Positions 12,001 to 27,000 of a stretch of 64,000 nucleotides of DNA are shown here, one piece after another; position 1 is the stretch's first letter, and every line of letters begins with the position of its first letter. The notes below the pieces were generated by a model, which saw only the letters and a program-made list of their open reading frames with translations, had not been told where the DNA came from and ran no database searches. Both the position numbers and the translations under genes were made by a program. This DNA is from Aphelocoma coerulescens (Eukaryota > Chordata > Aves > Passeriformes > Corvidae). The stretch covers positions 72,261,563 through 72,325,562 of the forward strand of contig NC_091013.1 in the NCBI RefSeq assembly GCF_041296385.1, read 5' to 3'.

Positions 12001-15000
12001 GTGGATATTACATAGTAGAAATAAGTCACATTAAATTGTATAATACAGAGAATTTTCTTGTTCGGTTGTGCTGAAAGTGTTTGGGGTGAAACCCCACCTT
12101 TCTTTGTCTCATGCAGTGCTGCAATTGACACTCATCCTAATCTATTTTATAGTATTATTGGTTATCATTTCCCAATGTAATTGAGCTATAGGCACGCTTG
12201 TCAGAAGATTTCTCCATGTGCATCTGCCTTAGAGTTGGTGCTTTAGATGTCATTCAACAGCAAAGTGGGTTTTGCTCCTAAGCCATTGCAAGGGACTCAC
12301 TCCTCTGTGCAGGCTGTTCCAGTTCCTCTCACCTCTCTATTTTAATTTGTTGTGCTTCATTATTTACTTGCTCTTGTTTTGAACCCAGGGGCTTTGCTTA
12401 CAGCTCTGTTTTATAGGTTTAAGTGGAGTGGATGGAAAATCAGTTCCTGACTTTTCTTTTTGTCTTGGAGCACTACAGGGCAGTTCAGATGTAATGACGG
12501 AGCTTTGGAAATAATAAACAGCAGCCTTCAGCAAAGTGGAACTCCATCAATTTTGCTTTGTATTTCTTTTACATAGTTGCTAATTTGTTTCTATGCTTAC
12601 AGTTTAGTGATTACTAAAGCCCCAGATGAGTTTGACAGGCCTGTGTTGCTGGTTGAGCAGGTAGATTACTGGCAGGTAGGCAGTTTGTCTGTCTTTTATG
12701 AAAGTCTTCCCATTCAGTCCAAGTGTGTTAGTTTATTTGTTCTGCCAAGTAATCTGTTACAAATTTTAAGTATCTAACTGGCAAAGAAATTTAGTTTGGC
12801 CAAGAAAATGTACACTTTAAATTCTTGGGAATTCTGAATTATTTTCATGTCAATTTTAGCGTACTTGCTTTCTCTTTATACCATATCAATACTTTTCTAC
12901 TCGCTAATTAATGAAATAAACTTTTCTGAAGAATATTGAGCTGATGATTATGTGCTAGGATCTGTAAGGGTGGATTAGAGCAGAGGCACAGTACTTGCTG
13001 ACACATGTCAGTCAGTAGATCTGATGATTCACGGGCGTGGCCTGGATGGGACTCCCTGCACTGTGTAAGCAGCACAGGCTGAATGGTGTGTGGATGTGGA
13101 GGCATGAAACAACACTCCTGGGTGAGTGCCATTGGCTGATCACACGGCATCCTTTTTGGCTGGGCAGAGGGCAGATTCACAACCACTTCTCATCTGAATG
13201 GCCTGAGCCGGGCCTCTCTGCAGGGGACAAGACAGGCACATCAAGGTGGAGGGGCATGAGAGCCACATGGATTTGTGCTGAATGTGACTGTGAAAGTGTT
13301 GCTATAGCCTAGCTCTACTGTTACCAGCCTCAGCTGACCTGTTTTGTTTTGTTTTTAAGCTGGGCATTTACTCTGTTGGAGTGAAGACCAGACTAAGGTG
13401 GACACAACTGTGGTATTTCTCTTCTCAATGCACATCACATATATGTGTGTGTTTTGCCTCCTGGGTGTGGTTTACCAAAGTGATCATCCCACAAGAGTTC
13501 ATAATGGAGGTGTCAGACTGTGCATTTGGATATCCATTTCCAATTCCATATGCCTAATGGGAAATAAAAAGTTTATGGTTATGGCTGGTTTTACTTCTTC
13601 TCTGTAAATATGTCCTCCTTATATAGCTGATGAAATGAGCACCTGCCTCGGGCTAGATGCTCATTTCAGATCCTATCTTTCTAGAGATACTACAACTTGA
13701 TGGATGCAGCAGGAAACCAAGTTCATTTTTCTCTCAGGTTCTCTGGCTGTTTAATATTGAAATTTACTTTTCATTGGCATTATATGAAGTGCCTGTGCTG
13801 AAGTGCCTGAGCCATGTGCTCAGGCATGGAAGTCACCTGGTGAGTTTAGGGCTTCTGATGAGCTGGTGAAACAAGTGCCTTCAAGCAGGTCTTATGGGGC
13901 AGAGAACACTGAACTGCATGGCCTTGGTTGCCCAGGTATGATGGGAAATGTTAATAATTTCAATTGGTAGTAACTGGAATGAGATTTTATGTCAAATAAC
14001 CAGCTGAGATTTCAGTTTGTTTAATTTCTACATCTGAATTTTTAAATGAACAACCCCTGCTCTTTAATAGAATGGCTTTACCACAAGCTTCTATAAAACC
14101 AGCCTGACCTAGCTAGGGCAAATACTGGCAAAATGTTTGGCAATTATTGGAGAAATGCATATTTGTTTACATTTGCAACTATGGGCCCCATTGGCATGAT
14201 AGTGTACTGCTCAGGGGTGTTAATGAAGTGTTATCAGAACTATTCTGCTATTTTTAGCAACCGGGTGTTTTGCTTTGCCTCTATAACATTTACTTGTATC
14301 AGTGTGTACACTAATCTAGGAACAGCAAATGCATACAGAGAGTAAACAAATTATAACTTGCTCTGAGATCTAGAACTAAAAAGGAAGGGACATGGTTGTT
14401 TGAATACCTTTCTATGCCTAAGAAGGCCTGTTTTGGGCAGGTGCACATCCATTTTCCCTGCAGACTGATTTTTAATTCCACATCATGGAGTCATGGCCAA
14501 GGCTTTTAGTCTGCTCAGAAATGATTTAATCTACTGTTACAAATCTTATGCTGCTCAGACTCTATTATGATGTGTATCATAGAGCAGACCAGCTTTGCCA
14601 TCCATTAACCTATCAATTTTTTTGGCTGGCTCTTATGTCCTGGTGGTACTTTAAATTCTTAATTATAGTTGAGATTGATCAAACTTAAGCATTTGATCCA
14701 GAAATCACTTGGCATGTGTTGCAGAACATCAGACTGGATAAATGGAATGTCCTTTTTGGACCTGAAAGGGATGAGCCAATGAATTGATCGTTTTTGTGCA
14801 TTTATGTGTACTTCGTAAGTAAATGACATCCAATAGTTTTCCTGGTCTTGAATGCAAAAGAGAAGAAAGTTTCAGTCACCACAGGGATATGTGCAAGTGA
14901 TGGCTCTGTTAAGGAGTGATACAGCTTGAGCTGCTGCTTCTACCCTGAGGGTGTTTTTGTCTGCCAGCTGTGTGGTGCCTCTTTGCACAGGAACCAACAG

Positions 15001-18000
15001 GAAACAAGTACAAAACTACCTCTGAGTCCAGGGACCTGTATCTGTTAACACTTGTAAATCCCCATGGCTCTTAATTGACCTGCAAAGTTCTGCTTCAATA
15101 GAAGCAGTGGTTACATTTTGCTGCTTCAGATCATGAGTTTGCTCATCTGGACTGTTGTCAGTGTCAGCTTGGGACAAAGGCATGCCTCCTTGCTCTCACA
15201 GTTAAACTGCCCTAGTTTATCTTCTGCAGGCTTCAGGTGTGAAGTTTGGATTTACTTCAGAGAAATGCTGTGAAATTAGATGACTGTCAGGTTTCCTTTA
15301 GAATGGAGACTTAAATGGCATCTGAAAGACCTGGAGATACCACTTGGAGTCTCAGGGTGGCTCATGGTTTGACACTGTAGGTCTTTCCTGGAGACTGTTT
15401 CTAAGTGCAGGCAATGGAGAGGGTGCTTTTACCCCCGGGAACAGGAACCAGGCTGTGCTGCCTTCTTTGTCTGTATCCGAGCATCAAAAACCCAGGTGAC
15501 AGATGAGATGGGGGCTGTTGATGCCATGGGGTTAGAAGAGTGTCTCGTTCAAGTAGCAGTTCTTCCCAGCCACCAGCACTCACAGACGTAGAAAGCTTCA
15601 TTATCCAGGGTGCTCCCTTCTCCCTCTAGTCCTGCAACAGGACCAGGCCACACAGTCACACTCCAAACAGGAAAACAAAACTTTCTTTTCCATTCACCAC
15701 ACAAATTTTAAGACAATTCTCCTCAGAAGTTCTCCTGTTTTAATAAATGCGAGTATTAATGCTGATGAGAATCTCAGTGTTGATTAGACTAGAAGGACCT
15801 GTTGGTCAAGGCTTCTTCATATGGTCAGATGTAAATCAAAACTTTAGGTGGCTCTTAAGAGTTGACCATTAGTTCGTCTCTCTCTCTGTATCTTTTTTTT
15901 TCTTTAATAGAGTGAATTCATGTAATGATGTAATTGCAATTATTATGGATAGGTACAACTGTTTGACCAAGAAAATAGTTATATTTATTTACAGAATGGC
16001 TTGAAGAACCTTTAAAAGAGATGGTAATACAATAGCTTGTCAAGAATAGAATAAATAGAAATAAATAATATAAATAAATAGAAATAAAGAAAACTACTCA
16101 TATCCCAGGTTTCCTTACACAATGGAGTAAAGCCATATACTCCATTTGAGGCTAGCTGATGGCCATGTTCTGGTTAAGCTGCTGCTGCAGATCAGAGTCA
16201 GGTCATTTTCACTGGAGATGCACTGAAGGTCGACCCACTGGGTACTGCCATGTTCCTTTACGTTTCGTTTGGATTCTGCAATTGCTTATTAGTTGCACAC
16301 ATGTGGGTATTCCCAGTCCCGTCAGTGGAATGACTCATAAGAAGTGCTCATATGCATGAGTAAAGTCCTGGGCTGCGTTTGAACTGAATGACAGATGTTT
16401 TAAGCAGCACAGACAGGAGAAGACCCTGTTAAGAAATCACGTGAGCTCTCCTTCCAGTGCAGGAGTGTCGTCTACAAAATGCATTTTTGCTGAATATTTG
16501 AATCAGGAGTAAATGATAGTTGATGGTAAAACCCTCAAAGGCTTCGTTACGTTTCACAAGGGGTAAAACACGTGCAAATCCAACAGTGACTGAAACAATT
16601 ACTTCATGATGGATAACTTTATTTCCCACAGATGGCACTTTAAACCCAGAAGGTCAGATTCTTTGTACATGCTGAAGTTGCAAAGATAAACTGATCATTC
16701 TCCTTAATCTCTCACTGTGCAGGTGAAAAAAAGATTAGTCAACATGTTGAGGATAACTGGAGTGGCTGGAAGAAAGTTACAGTCCCAAATTATGGAAAAG
16801 ATGTTAGAAAGGCATCAAGCCTGTCAACTTCAAGGAAATTTATAATAACTTCTAATATTGTAAATTTTTTTAACTAGGTCTTAAAGCTAGCTTTTAGATT
16901 TGCTTTCTTTAGTCAAAGGTAGCAGAAATTCTCAGTGTATGAAAAGAAATTTAAAAGTAGAAACTGGGAAAATCTGAATGGGAATAATAACCCAGATCAT
17001 GGTCCCAATTTTGAGTTCAGCAAATCTATCATTTTAAAGAGAAAACAAGATTTAGCAGAAATCAGTGGAAGGTTCATCATGGGTCCATGGTTACTCATTT
17101 GTCTGTAGAACTAGACACACATTGTATTGGAAAAATATATGCATGTTCATCTATTTTATCTTTTTTTTCATGACTTGTGATCAGTGGGTTTTTTCGGTTA
17201 ACAAATAATTCAAATTTTTATTTACTTAATTTGGAAGACAATCAGCTTTTTTTGAAAGACAGAAGATAATTGAAGAAAGCTTTTTTTTTTTCCCCTTGCA
17301 AATTACAGATTGCTCTCTGTTTTCATAAAAAATATTTTTCTTTCCTTTACTTTAGTTAGAATGGCTAACTTTTGCAATCTAAATTAATGTTTGCTCATTA
17401 ATTAAGCAACCCCATTGACTGACTTTCACATATATCTAATAAGCCTTCCATAACAAATAAAACACATCAAAAAAAATCATCCCTTTCCCCATGGGAGGAG
17501 ATTCCTCAGTTATCAGGATTAATTAGTTCTCTTGTTGTCACATGAAAAGAAGTTGCACCCCTCAATGTAGGTCACTGTGAGGGTAGGCTGCTGATGGTCG
17601 CTTAGTGACAGGCACAATGATAAGTGAATGTGTCCTGTTGAGCCATGACCCTTCAGAAAAGACAGTGTCAAGTAAAATGCCCACAGAAGGTACATAGAAG
17701 GCATAATCTGCTTCTAAATATTGACAGTAGGAATTTCCCTGCTATTCTCCTTCCTTTTTCTTTCCTGGCAAACACGTCAAACTCTATTGCATTTGTGCTT
17801 TGCATCAGTTTTGAAGCATTTAAAAACGTAAGGAACCTAATGACCCATGAATAGATAAGATGTCAAATAAAGCTATTTTTCTTCAAGACATCGCATCTTG
17901 CTGGTAAAAGCATTGTCTCCCATACTTGTAAAAGCAACAATATTGGCTTGAAATAAGACTTCAGGTTTTTGTCACTGAAAAACTAAATAAATGAATACAT

Positions 18001-21000
18001 AACAAGGCTTGTATCTCTTGCCAAATACACTGACATTAAGTCTTCAGTGTTCATATGATTAACTACTGGAGTTAAGTGTCTAAAATGTACTTGAAATCAA
18101 TGATGAAATGCTGGCTTGTGTCAATGGGAGCAGAGTTAGACAAACACTAAGCACTCCTTAAGATCCCACACAGTGTGCTGTCTTTTAGATATATGTAAAA
18201 TGTGTAAAAGGGCAAAAGCTCGAGTATGTATCCAGTATGTTTGGGTTTCTTTTTCTGCCTACGAGATGGGGTGAAAAGGTAGGTGGTTTTGTTATGTTTT
18301 TTCTTTGATTTTAGTAACTCTGAGGCAGATCTGACATACAGGCTTCCAGGCTGCTTTGTTTTTTATGCTTCATTTAGGATAGATCTTAAGAATTTTATGT
18401 CTTTGTTTATATCACTGTAAAGTTACGAAGAGAAAAACCTTGTAACATTTATGATGGTTTCTTGCTCATCACCCTTGGCAGACTTTGAGAACCACAGCAG
18501 CCCACATTCCCAGGGCTGATCTCCTGGTCTCAGCATGGGTCAGACGTGGGCACAGTGCTGCATGACTGGCTTTGCTCCTGGGCATGGTGCCGGTGCCAGT
18601 GCCGAGCAAAGCCAAGCGCTCAGCACTGCAGGCATGGCCAGGCACCGCAGACTTGCTCTCCTGTCTTGCTGTCAACACCTGTCACTCACATGTATTTTTC
18701 CACTTTCCAACCAGTTTTACACAGGAAGCAACCTACACATTGCTCTCTAGCAGCTAGGTTGAGTGTTGCAGCTCTAGCAGCTGGGCTTTGATCCCGATGG
18801 TTTCCTCTGGCAGTCCATCATGGATGTTTTTTTCATATATATTGAACTGTTTGTAAACACTGTTGCATGCTTTCACCTTTTCCAGAGCCTCAAATAAGGA
18901 GCAGTTCAGGGAAGCTTAAGGTCAAGTGTCTCCCTGAAGTAAAAACGAAATTCGTAAAGCTGAATATAAATGCTGCCTTCTTGGGAGGGCATTTGACCCT
19001 TCAATTCTGGGATGACAAGAGGAATGCAAATGCAATGAGGGAATGTGGGAGTTTCACAAAACCATCAAATTGTTTAGCTGGAGGATGTTGACAAACCCTC
19101 TCAACTAGAGTGCCTGGGTTGCTCTCCAAGAAGCTGCCTAGGCTGTTGTAACATCTTATCTCAATTTCTCAGTGATTAGCCTCAGAGGCATTGTTTCAGA
19201 ACAGTGAATGAGAAGACTCACAGACTGTAAGCATCTATGGGATAATATCCCATAAAAGCACAGTGTGCACTTTGGGGGAACCAGCACTTCAGTGTTGAGA
19301 TTCCTAAAGGGCAGGTGAGAAAAATGCATGTTTGCAATATATATCACACAACAAGTTGCTTCTTCAATTATTTGCTGCATCAGTTTTCTCCCCTCTTAAC
19401 AGCTGGCAGAATATATTACTTTCTAGTTAGAAATATGATTGTCTAGACAGATCTCAGGGGAAGCCTGTGAGTAAGTACTGTCTCACCATTCAAATCTATG
19501 CTGTTATTTGTGGTGCAGTCCAGAAGGCATCTTTATTCTGAAAATTTGTTATGCCCTTGCTTGCAGCTTGTGCAAGTGAGCTATAATTCAATTTACATTT
19601 ATGTTCAAGTGTACCCTTTAAATCTTGCTTTGAGTAGGCACAGATGATAGAATATATGGGAAAACTACTGGAGCCACAGCTTCAATAAGATATACAGGGC
19701 TAAAAAGAAAGCTCCTGAATTTGAAGCACCCATTGACTTTGAAGTGTTTATACATCCAAATTTTTGTCACCAATCTCAGCAGGAACTGGTGTCCAAAAGT
19801 TCCTTCTCTAGTCAACAAAAGAGGGAGGTGTTTCTGATGGGTGATACGTAGCCACCAAGTAAGGTTCATGTATTTCTGCTGTGTTTGTTGCATACAGCTG
19901 TTCATACTTGGCTGTGGCAGGAACCTCTTGGAAGAACTTAAAATAGCCGAGCTCAAAGTGTACTTGACTGAGTTCTAGCAGAAAGATGTGCATTACCCTT
20001 GGCCATGAGATGCTGCTTCTCCCATATGTTGGCAAAGTAATACTTTCTCTTGAAGTGGTTTGAGGTAGTTTCTTTTGCTCTCTCTCAACGCTGAAATCTT
20101 TACAAATTACACTTGAGTCCCAATTAGACTAAAACTGGTTTTCAACTTTTAACTGTTTTGAAATATTTTCATGTTATGTTCCCAGCTTCCGGAACATTTT
20201 GCTGTCAGTGCAAGGGCAATGGGATGCATCAAGCACTGTTTCTTCTCTAAGGCATGCTCTTCTGTCAGCTTGCCATGAAAGCTTTTGTGGCCATCCAGTC
20301 AGCACCTCCTGACTTGATGAGAGGGAAGATCTCGTGTTCTTCTGGTTTTCTGACCATGGGGCTTTTTCATGGTCTTCCTAAAAATGGCTCCACATGGCCT
20401 TTGTGAAGCCCACCTGGATGTTTTCAAGTGTCCTAAGCCACCTTGTGTTATACTGACACCAAGGGTTTCACCCATGCCAGAATGGTGTGGCCACGGCAAC
20501 ATACTTGCTTTCTCAAATAGGCAGCAAATCTGGCCTGGAAGGTGTCATGATCTTGTTCTCAAAATTTACTGTAAAGCTCTACCTTTTGACACTGCTTCAC
20601 TGACAGGAAGCCCACCCCTGGCGAAGAACCATAGGTAACAGTGCTGTGACCTTCAGTCAGGAAGGGAAGATCCTTAATGCCCTGTCACTTCTTCCACGAG
20701 TTCCAGCTTTGCAGTGAGTTGTTTGAGTGGGATTTCAGTATCTTAGAAGTCAGTCTGTGGCTCTTACCACGGGAGTGGCTGACTTTTACCCTTCCCATTG
20801 AAGGGGCTGCCATGGCTGTGTTTCCTGAGGAAATGCAGCCAGTGGTGCCCAGGGGCACACTTCCTTGGTTAGATGTGTAGTCATGAGGTCCTGAAGTTTC
20901 TTCATGCTATGTTCAGTGAAAAACTTGAGAGCAAAGTCATTGACAGATAGCTTTCAATTCTATTTTCTTTCCGGAGTAGTGCTGCTGGAAGGTTATTTGA

Positions 21001-24000
21001 GTCCTGAGTCAGGGCAACAGGACTTTGCTCAAAGGAAGAGAGTATGTGTGGTGAGAGAGGCACACAGTTTTCTTTTCCTTTCCAGTATAACAGCACAAAT
21101 GTGAGTGGGCTGGAAGTAAAATTATTTGTCTTTGTTAATGTTTTGGTTTTTTCTTTGTTTTTCTAGGATCTAGTTCAGGATCAAAACTAAAAGTCCCTGA
21201 GCTGAGTATAAATGGCATACAGCACGTTGTTCAAGCCGGCCAGACTTTAAATCTCACCTGCAGGTAACCAGCTGAGCTGGATTCTGATAATTTGGCAGGG
21301 AGTCCATACACCTGACACTTTCTTTCTTTTGTAACTGAAATTAGAAAAAAATTAAACCTTATGCTGTGGGGAAAGGTGGGGAGTGAACTTCAATGGCAAT
21401 TGTTTAATAGTTCTTTGTTGTTTCTGTTGTTGTTTTTGGAAAACAAGATAAAAGAGAACCCCATAAATAGCCTGATATAATAAAAAAGAAAGCTTGGGAA
21501 CTGAAGCTATATAATTGCAGCCCAACATAATTGTTTCTGCTTCCTTATCTGTATTTGCAGGGGGGAAATGGTTCATTCATGGTCTTTGCCTGAAACTCTT
21601 AGCAAGGATAGCAAAAGGCTGAAAGTAATTAAATATGCCTGTGGAAGGAATGGGAAGCAGTCCTGCAGCAGTCTGACCTTGAGCAGAACTCAAGCAAGTG
21701 ACACTGGAAACTACAGCTGCAAATACCCAACAAGTCCAGCAAAAAAGAAGAAGGAATCTACAGTCTATGTATTTATTAATGGTAAGATGAAGTTTTTCTA
21801 ACACTTCTTGGTACTTGCTCTTCAATACAAGGTGGATAAGTAAGGCAGTTCAGCTGTGGCTGAGTTTTGAATGACATTTTCAGCCTTGAAAAATGTTAAT
21901 TTACCAATTAATGTATAAAATTTTCTTTCTCAGTACTTGCAAATACAAATGGTAGTCTTTTATCTGTTAGGAAAAAAAAATGAAGCAAGAAAAAGACCCA
22001 ATCCAATCACTTGTCTAGAGTAAACAGGAGTCCAGATGGAAGTGGACTACAAGCAAATATGTGAAATGGGTATCACAAACCATATCCTACATGACTGGAT
22101 GAGATGCGATTTCTAGGCTGCTGAAGGATGCTAAAGCTGTCTATCCAGATCATTGACTTGCCTCATGCAGCAGAAAATTACTATTTGCATGTGAAATCAT
22201 ATTCAAAAAGGTTTTCTATAGTCCATGTCACACAGATTGAAAAAATCTAGAATAAATGGAATCAAATTAAACACAGAGCTGCGTTCAGCAAACAAGTATT
22301 TTGTAATGTATGGGAAGTGCTGGAATTAGGTCAGTTAGACTATAAAAGAAATTTCTTTCTGATCCTGTTTCCTTCCAGGGTATTAATCAGACACTTCTGA
22401 GAAGAGTTGAATTCAATAGACACAACAATAAAAGAACAAATTATAGACACTTTAGGGATTTAATTAATACTTTAGTTTTTCCTTATTTTTACAGAGTAAA
22501 ATTAATAGATTACTGTAGTATTTCATGATTCACAGATTTTGAAAGCCCATATTACAGAGAACGTGCAACTGGAAGTTTTCCAAATTCTGGGTCTGCTGCA
22601 TCTAATGAGTTCACATCAGAGTGAATTAGCCTTTGTCTTCATTTTGTGACATGAAGAGTGAGACTGGCACTGTGAAAAAGCAGAATGAAGTGGACCTCTC
22701 ACTACACTGATAGAAAATAAGATAGCTGCCCCCATTATTGTGTGTTGCTATATTGAGCACTATTGGCTATTTCATGCTGTTCATCCTGCTTTCCTTCATC
22801 AGAAGTATGCTGCAGTGTTTTTGTCGCCCAGCTCTTTTCATTTAATTCCCTGTAAATCCAACAACAGATGCATCCATGGAAGAATAGCCAAAATAGGATA
22901 TTCATTTAGTGACCAACAGCCTGCAACCTAGGAAAACGCACAATTTCCTTGGATTGCCTTTGTAAGTTTCCTATCATGGGACCTTCTTGAACCTCCCACC
23001 TTGGATGTCATCCCTGTCTGAGACCTATCCACAATTGTCTCCCTGCACCACATGAGAAGAACCTCTCTGATAAACTGAATTTACAATACAAGAGATGTCT
23101 TTGCATTCTCTTGGTCTCTTACCCGTTTGAAGAGTTAATTTTTCTGTATCCTAAATTTTTACAAATGAGAGGCACAACCGGTCTTTCTAACTCTTCACTG
23201 CTTCCCAAGTTGTACATGGCTTGCCTGTGTCTGAAAGGAACCTTCAATTAGATGATTGTGAACCAAGGTTATCTACAGAATTCACATGGTGATGGAAGAA
23301 TCATTGCAGAAATAGTTTTAGGACAGCCCTCCGCCACCTCCTGTCCTCCTATCCCCTCTAATCAGTTAAATAAGGCTGCCTACGTGTCTTGGTTTCGTTG
23401 GTTTTTCAAGGACATTCAGTCATAAATCTTGATGTCACTGTTGAAGAGATGGCTAGATTTTTTTAACTCATCTAACCTTAATTGCCAAAAATATAGTATA
23501 ATGTTTCAGGAACAAATCTGTAGCAAACTTAGGCCTCTCTGGCACGTTAATTTTCTGAATTTGACAATCATTTTAATTGAAAACCAATTTCTTAATATTT
23601 AAGTGTTAATTCTGTCCCAGGAAATACACTTGAAAGTTAGAGAAAACTATGGATAATGAGGGAGACTGCCAGGTTACTGCTCATTTAATGCCTGTTGAAA
23701 GTGTCACTCTGCCCTAAGGTGGAGGAAGGTATATTAGTCTTCCGAAACTTTCCAGTTCCAGGAAGAATTGTTGAGTAAGTTGGAAAGAAACAAGATACTG
23801 AGTATCAAAACTCACCCTTTCTGATAAGTGTAGTGTCAGAAAAAGTCTTTTCTTTCTCTATGCTATCTCATTGTATCTATCTCTTCTCTATCTGTCTCTT
23901 AATATGAGTCCCTGTTTCTCTGAACATGCATGAAATTCAATTATCTAGCTCAAGTGGGGTTGAGATGGGGGTAACAAAATCCTCTGTGAAGACTATCTTT

Positions 24001-27000
24001 CCTGAGTTTAGTTTTACTTTGCATTAATTTGTGGGTGTTTAGGAAATAAACATTGTGAAATTTGGGTCCCTCCTAGTTTTGTATTGTTTCCTGTGGCAGG
24101 ACGCTGTGTCAGTCCATTTCCCATATTAGCTCCATGTGGATCACCAAGGTGCCTGTTTCCCATGTCTTAGCATGTGGCTGATGAGAACAAATAGTTGCTA
24201 TTTACAAACACAGAATCTGAATCAGGAAAGTTGATATTGTTTGTACAGGAAGTCATCACTTATTGTTTTAAAAATGTTATTCATTTCCGTAATTGGAGTG
24301 ATACTGAATATGAACTGGATTTTAAAAAGAAGCCCAAAGACCAGACCACAATAAAGCCATTAGATCCTTTGGTTCAGTAATGAGTGTGTGCTACAGCAGA
24401 AAATGAGCTGGTATAAAGAAAAACAAGACACAGGACAATGAGGACATTGCAAGTCCCACAGGCCCCAGGATGACTTGAAGCATTTCTGAAGTTCTGCTTC
24501 TGGGTATGAAGGAGAGGCAGGCTGGTGACTTGCCTTGGAGGAGCTAATCCTGTCACCACTCTTCTTTCAGCTGGAGAGGTCACTACTGAGTTGCAGCGGG
24601 GAGTGAGTCCACAGTGTCTCAGCAACTCTTGACCCCACACAGCTCAGGAATTGAGACATTAAGAGAGGGAAATTAATTCTCTTAAGAGTCTTCAACTTTG
24701 CCTCAAGAAAACTGATGGCCTGACTCCCCCCACAAGCCATGGGAAAAATCTGAAATGCAGCAAAGCCTCTTTGCCAATTTCTTCACTGTCTCGGACCCAA
24801 AACTGCTCAGAGCTTTGTTTTGTAAGGGAACTGCAGCCTAATAGTAAAAAGGAAAAGATTTGCAATGAACGCTCACTGCATACATTGCAGTGAGGCATGG
24901 GGAATTTTCTGCTTGAAAAGAGATAATGGTGGAATAAAGACATTTAAGAAACACCAACTTATCAGCAGGCCATTCTGAATCCTATGTAAATTTCCCTGGG
25001 GACAGTACTAAGGGCTTTTCTTTCTGTCTGCTTTGTCCCAATATCTCCAAGGCACTTTTCAATTGCTGGATCTCATTCACTCTCTTCAAAAATGTATAGT
25101 ACTCTTAATTCTCTATTCTCATAATTTCTTGCCCTTGAACAAATGCTCCCATGGTATGACAGAGGAAAAGCCTGTAAGTTCAATTACATTAGTATATCAA
25201 AGTTAGATTTTTGCATGAAGGGTTGCTATTTTCTGTGATGAAGACAGATTTTGGCTAGTAATATACAAGAGTAAAATCTTCATTCTGCTGCAACAGGGAA
25301 CAGAATTCTTCTTGAAGTAAAATTGTATTTGGCTATAGGGCAGTAGCCCATTTCTTAGTCAGTGTTCTCCCTCTCCTTGTCTTTTCTCATGATCCTGCTG
25401 TGTATGTCTTCTGGTCAGCTACTTTTCCTCGCAGAATGAGACATGTTTTAAAATCATATCTCTAGGCTGAGTCAGTCATCTATTCTCTTTCCTTACTTAA
25501 CAGAGAGCAAAAGGAGCTTCTGGTATGTGCTTTCCATCACTGACTTTTCAAGAAATCTGGGAAACAAGCTTAGAATAAATTCCTTGCTTTGAGATGATTT
25601 CAGTCAGGTGAGATAAATCAGAGCTGTGTAATTAAAGGTGCAGGTCCTGAGAGTAGTTGTGCTCACCAAAGCCTAGAATGTCAGGCATGCCTCCTAGTTG
25701 TATGTATTTGGCTCGATATGTGTCTTGGGCTCAGCAGTCCAAAATGAAGGGCTTTATCATTAGGCAATTGTTCAAAATGTAAGCCTTTGAAATCCCAAAA
25801 CATCTGGGATTCTGAGCTCATTTTCAAACTCTAAAGTTGTATGCTGCAGGTTCTGAGTGTACTAGAACTTCCTGGGCATCTCCCTGGAAGGTCCTCCTGC
25901 TGACAGATAGCGGGATCCAGCCCCAGAACTGACATGCATTTGAGATTTAGCTTGAATGGATTGACTCCTGTAATCCTAAAGATACTATTGTTGCAGAACA
26001 TGGAGGGTATCCAAAGAGTTCTCCATAAGGGTCTCTTTAGATCAGAAGTATCAAAGTCAAAATAATTCAGCAGGTAAAAAAAGCAGTAAGACACAACACC
26101 CTGAGAGCTAACAGAAAGGGAGATTTTTCTTCTTTTTCCTTTTTCCTCTTATTCACAAATAATGCACTGGTAAAAGAACCTGCTAAGGCCTGGGAAACTC
26201 TTCCTCCCCAGTGCCTTTTTTCTGTCTTTGCTTTTGGCACAGTTTAACATATGAGCAGTACGGTTTTGGCTTACACCGTCGGAGTCAATACTATGATAGC
26301 GCTTCTGTTATGAAGAGGAAACTCGTTGGGATTAAACTATGTTGCAGCTGTATCAAGTATGTGGACACATTTTTAGTTTCTAATGAGGTTCCTGTTACAA
26401 AACAGAGACCTCTAGGACTTGCTGACGTCAATCGCCTGTAATTGCCGTGCTTTTGTCATTGAGTGTACGTGGACTTCGTATCACGGGACACTGTGTGGAG
26501 TGGAGCATGTGTGGACACTTTGGCAGCATCAAATGCTCTGCACTCATCCCCCGTGGTCCTTCTCCCTCCAAGGCTCATAGCTCCTACTGAAACAAATACC
26601 TTTCCAGGGTGAGACATCACAATGGAGGGATACGTTTGAAAGAGCGTTCCTAGTATCCATTAGCCTTTCTAGGGATTGTTTGCTGAACATAGTAATAGCT
26701 CTAGCGCGGATTTCCTGGCTAATGTGACTATTTTTCCTGAAGATTTCTAACTGTGTTTCATTTGTGCCATGGTCCTATGTTGACGATAGCATAGTATAAC
26801 TAGTCTCAAAGGAAAACAAACCAAGCTTACCTAAAAATTGTTGTACAATTGTAGTAGGAATTCTTTCTGTCTGAATGTGCTCTAGATGTAAATTAATAAT
26901 CATATAAGTCCAGGTAAAAAAAAAGCAAAACAAAAAAGGAGGGTAATACTTATGTCTCAAGTTTTCTTTCAAGGTTTAGACATGCTTTGTTTTGGAAGAG

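Larger units (their letters stand above)
6046..21166 (+). other. FLT1: FLT1 intron 1
   Basis: About 15.1 kb, GTAAGG...TTCTAG. The first 1.2 kb belongs to the CpG island. The rest is AT-rich with scattered T-runs. It holds an antisense ancient CR1 3' fragment (about 11750-11900) and an AAAT-rich low-complexity run near 16046-16090. No open frame inside shows a protein domain, and no nested gene or alternative first exon could be established. First introns of receptor genes often hold enhancers, but none can be proven here. Confidence 0.85.
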
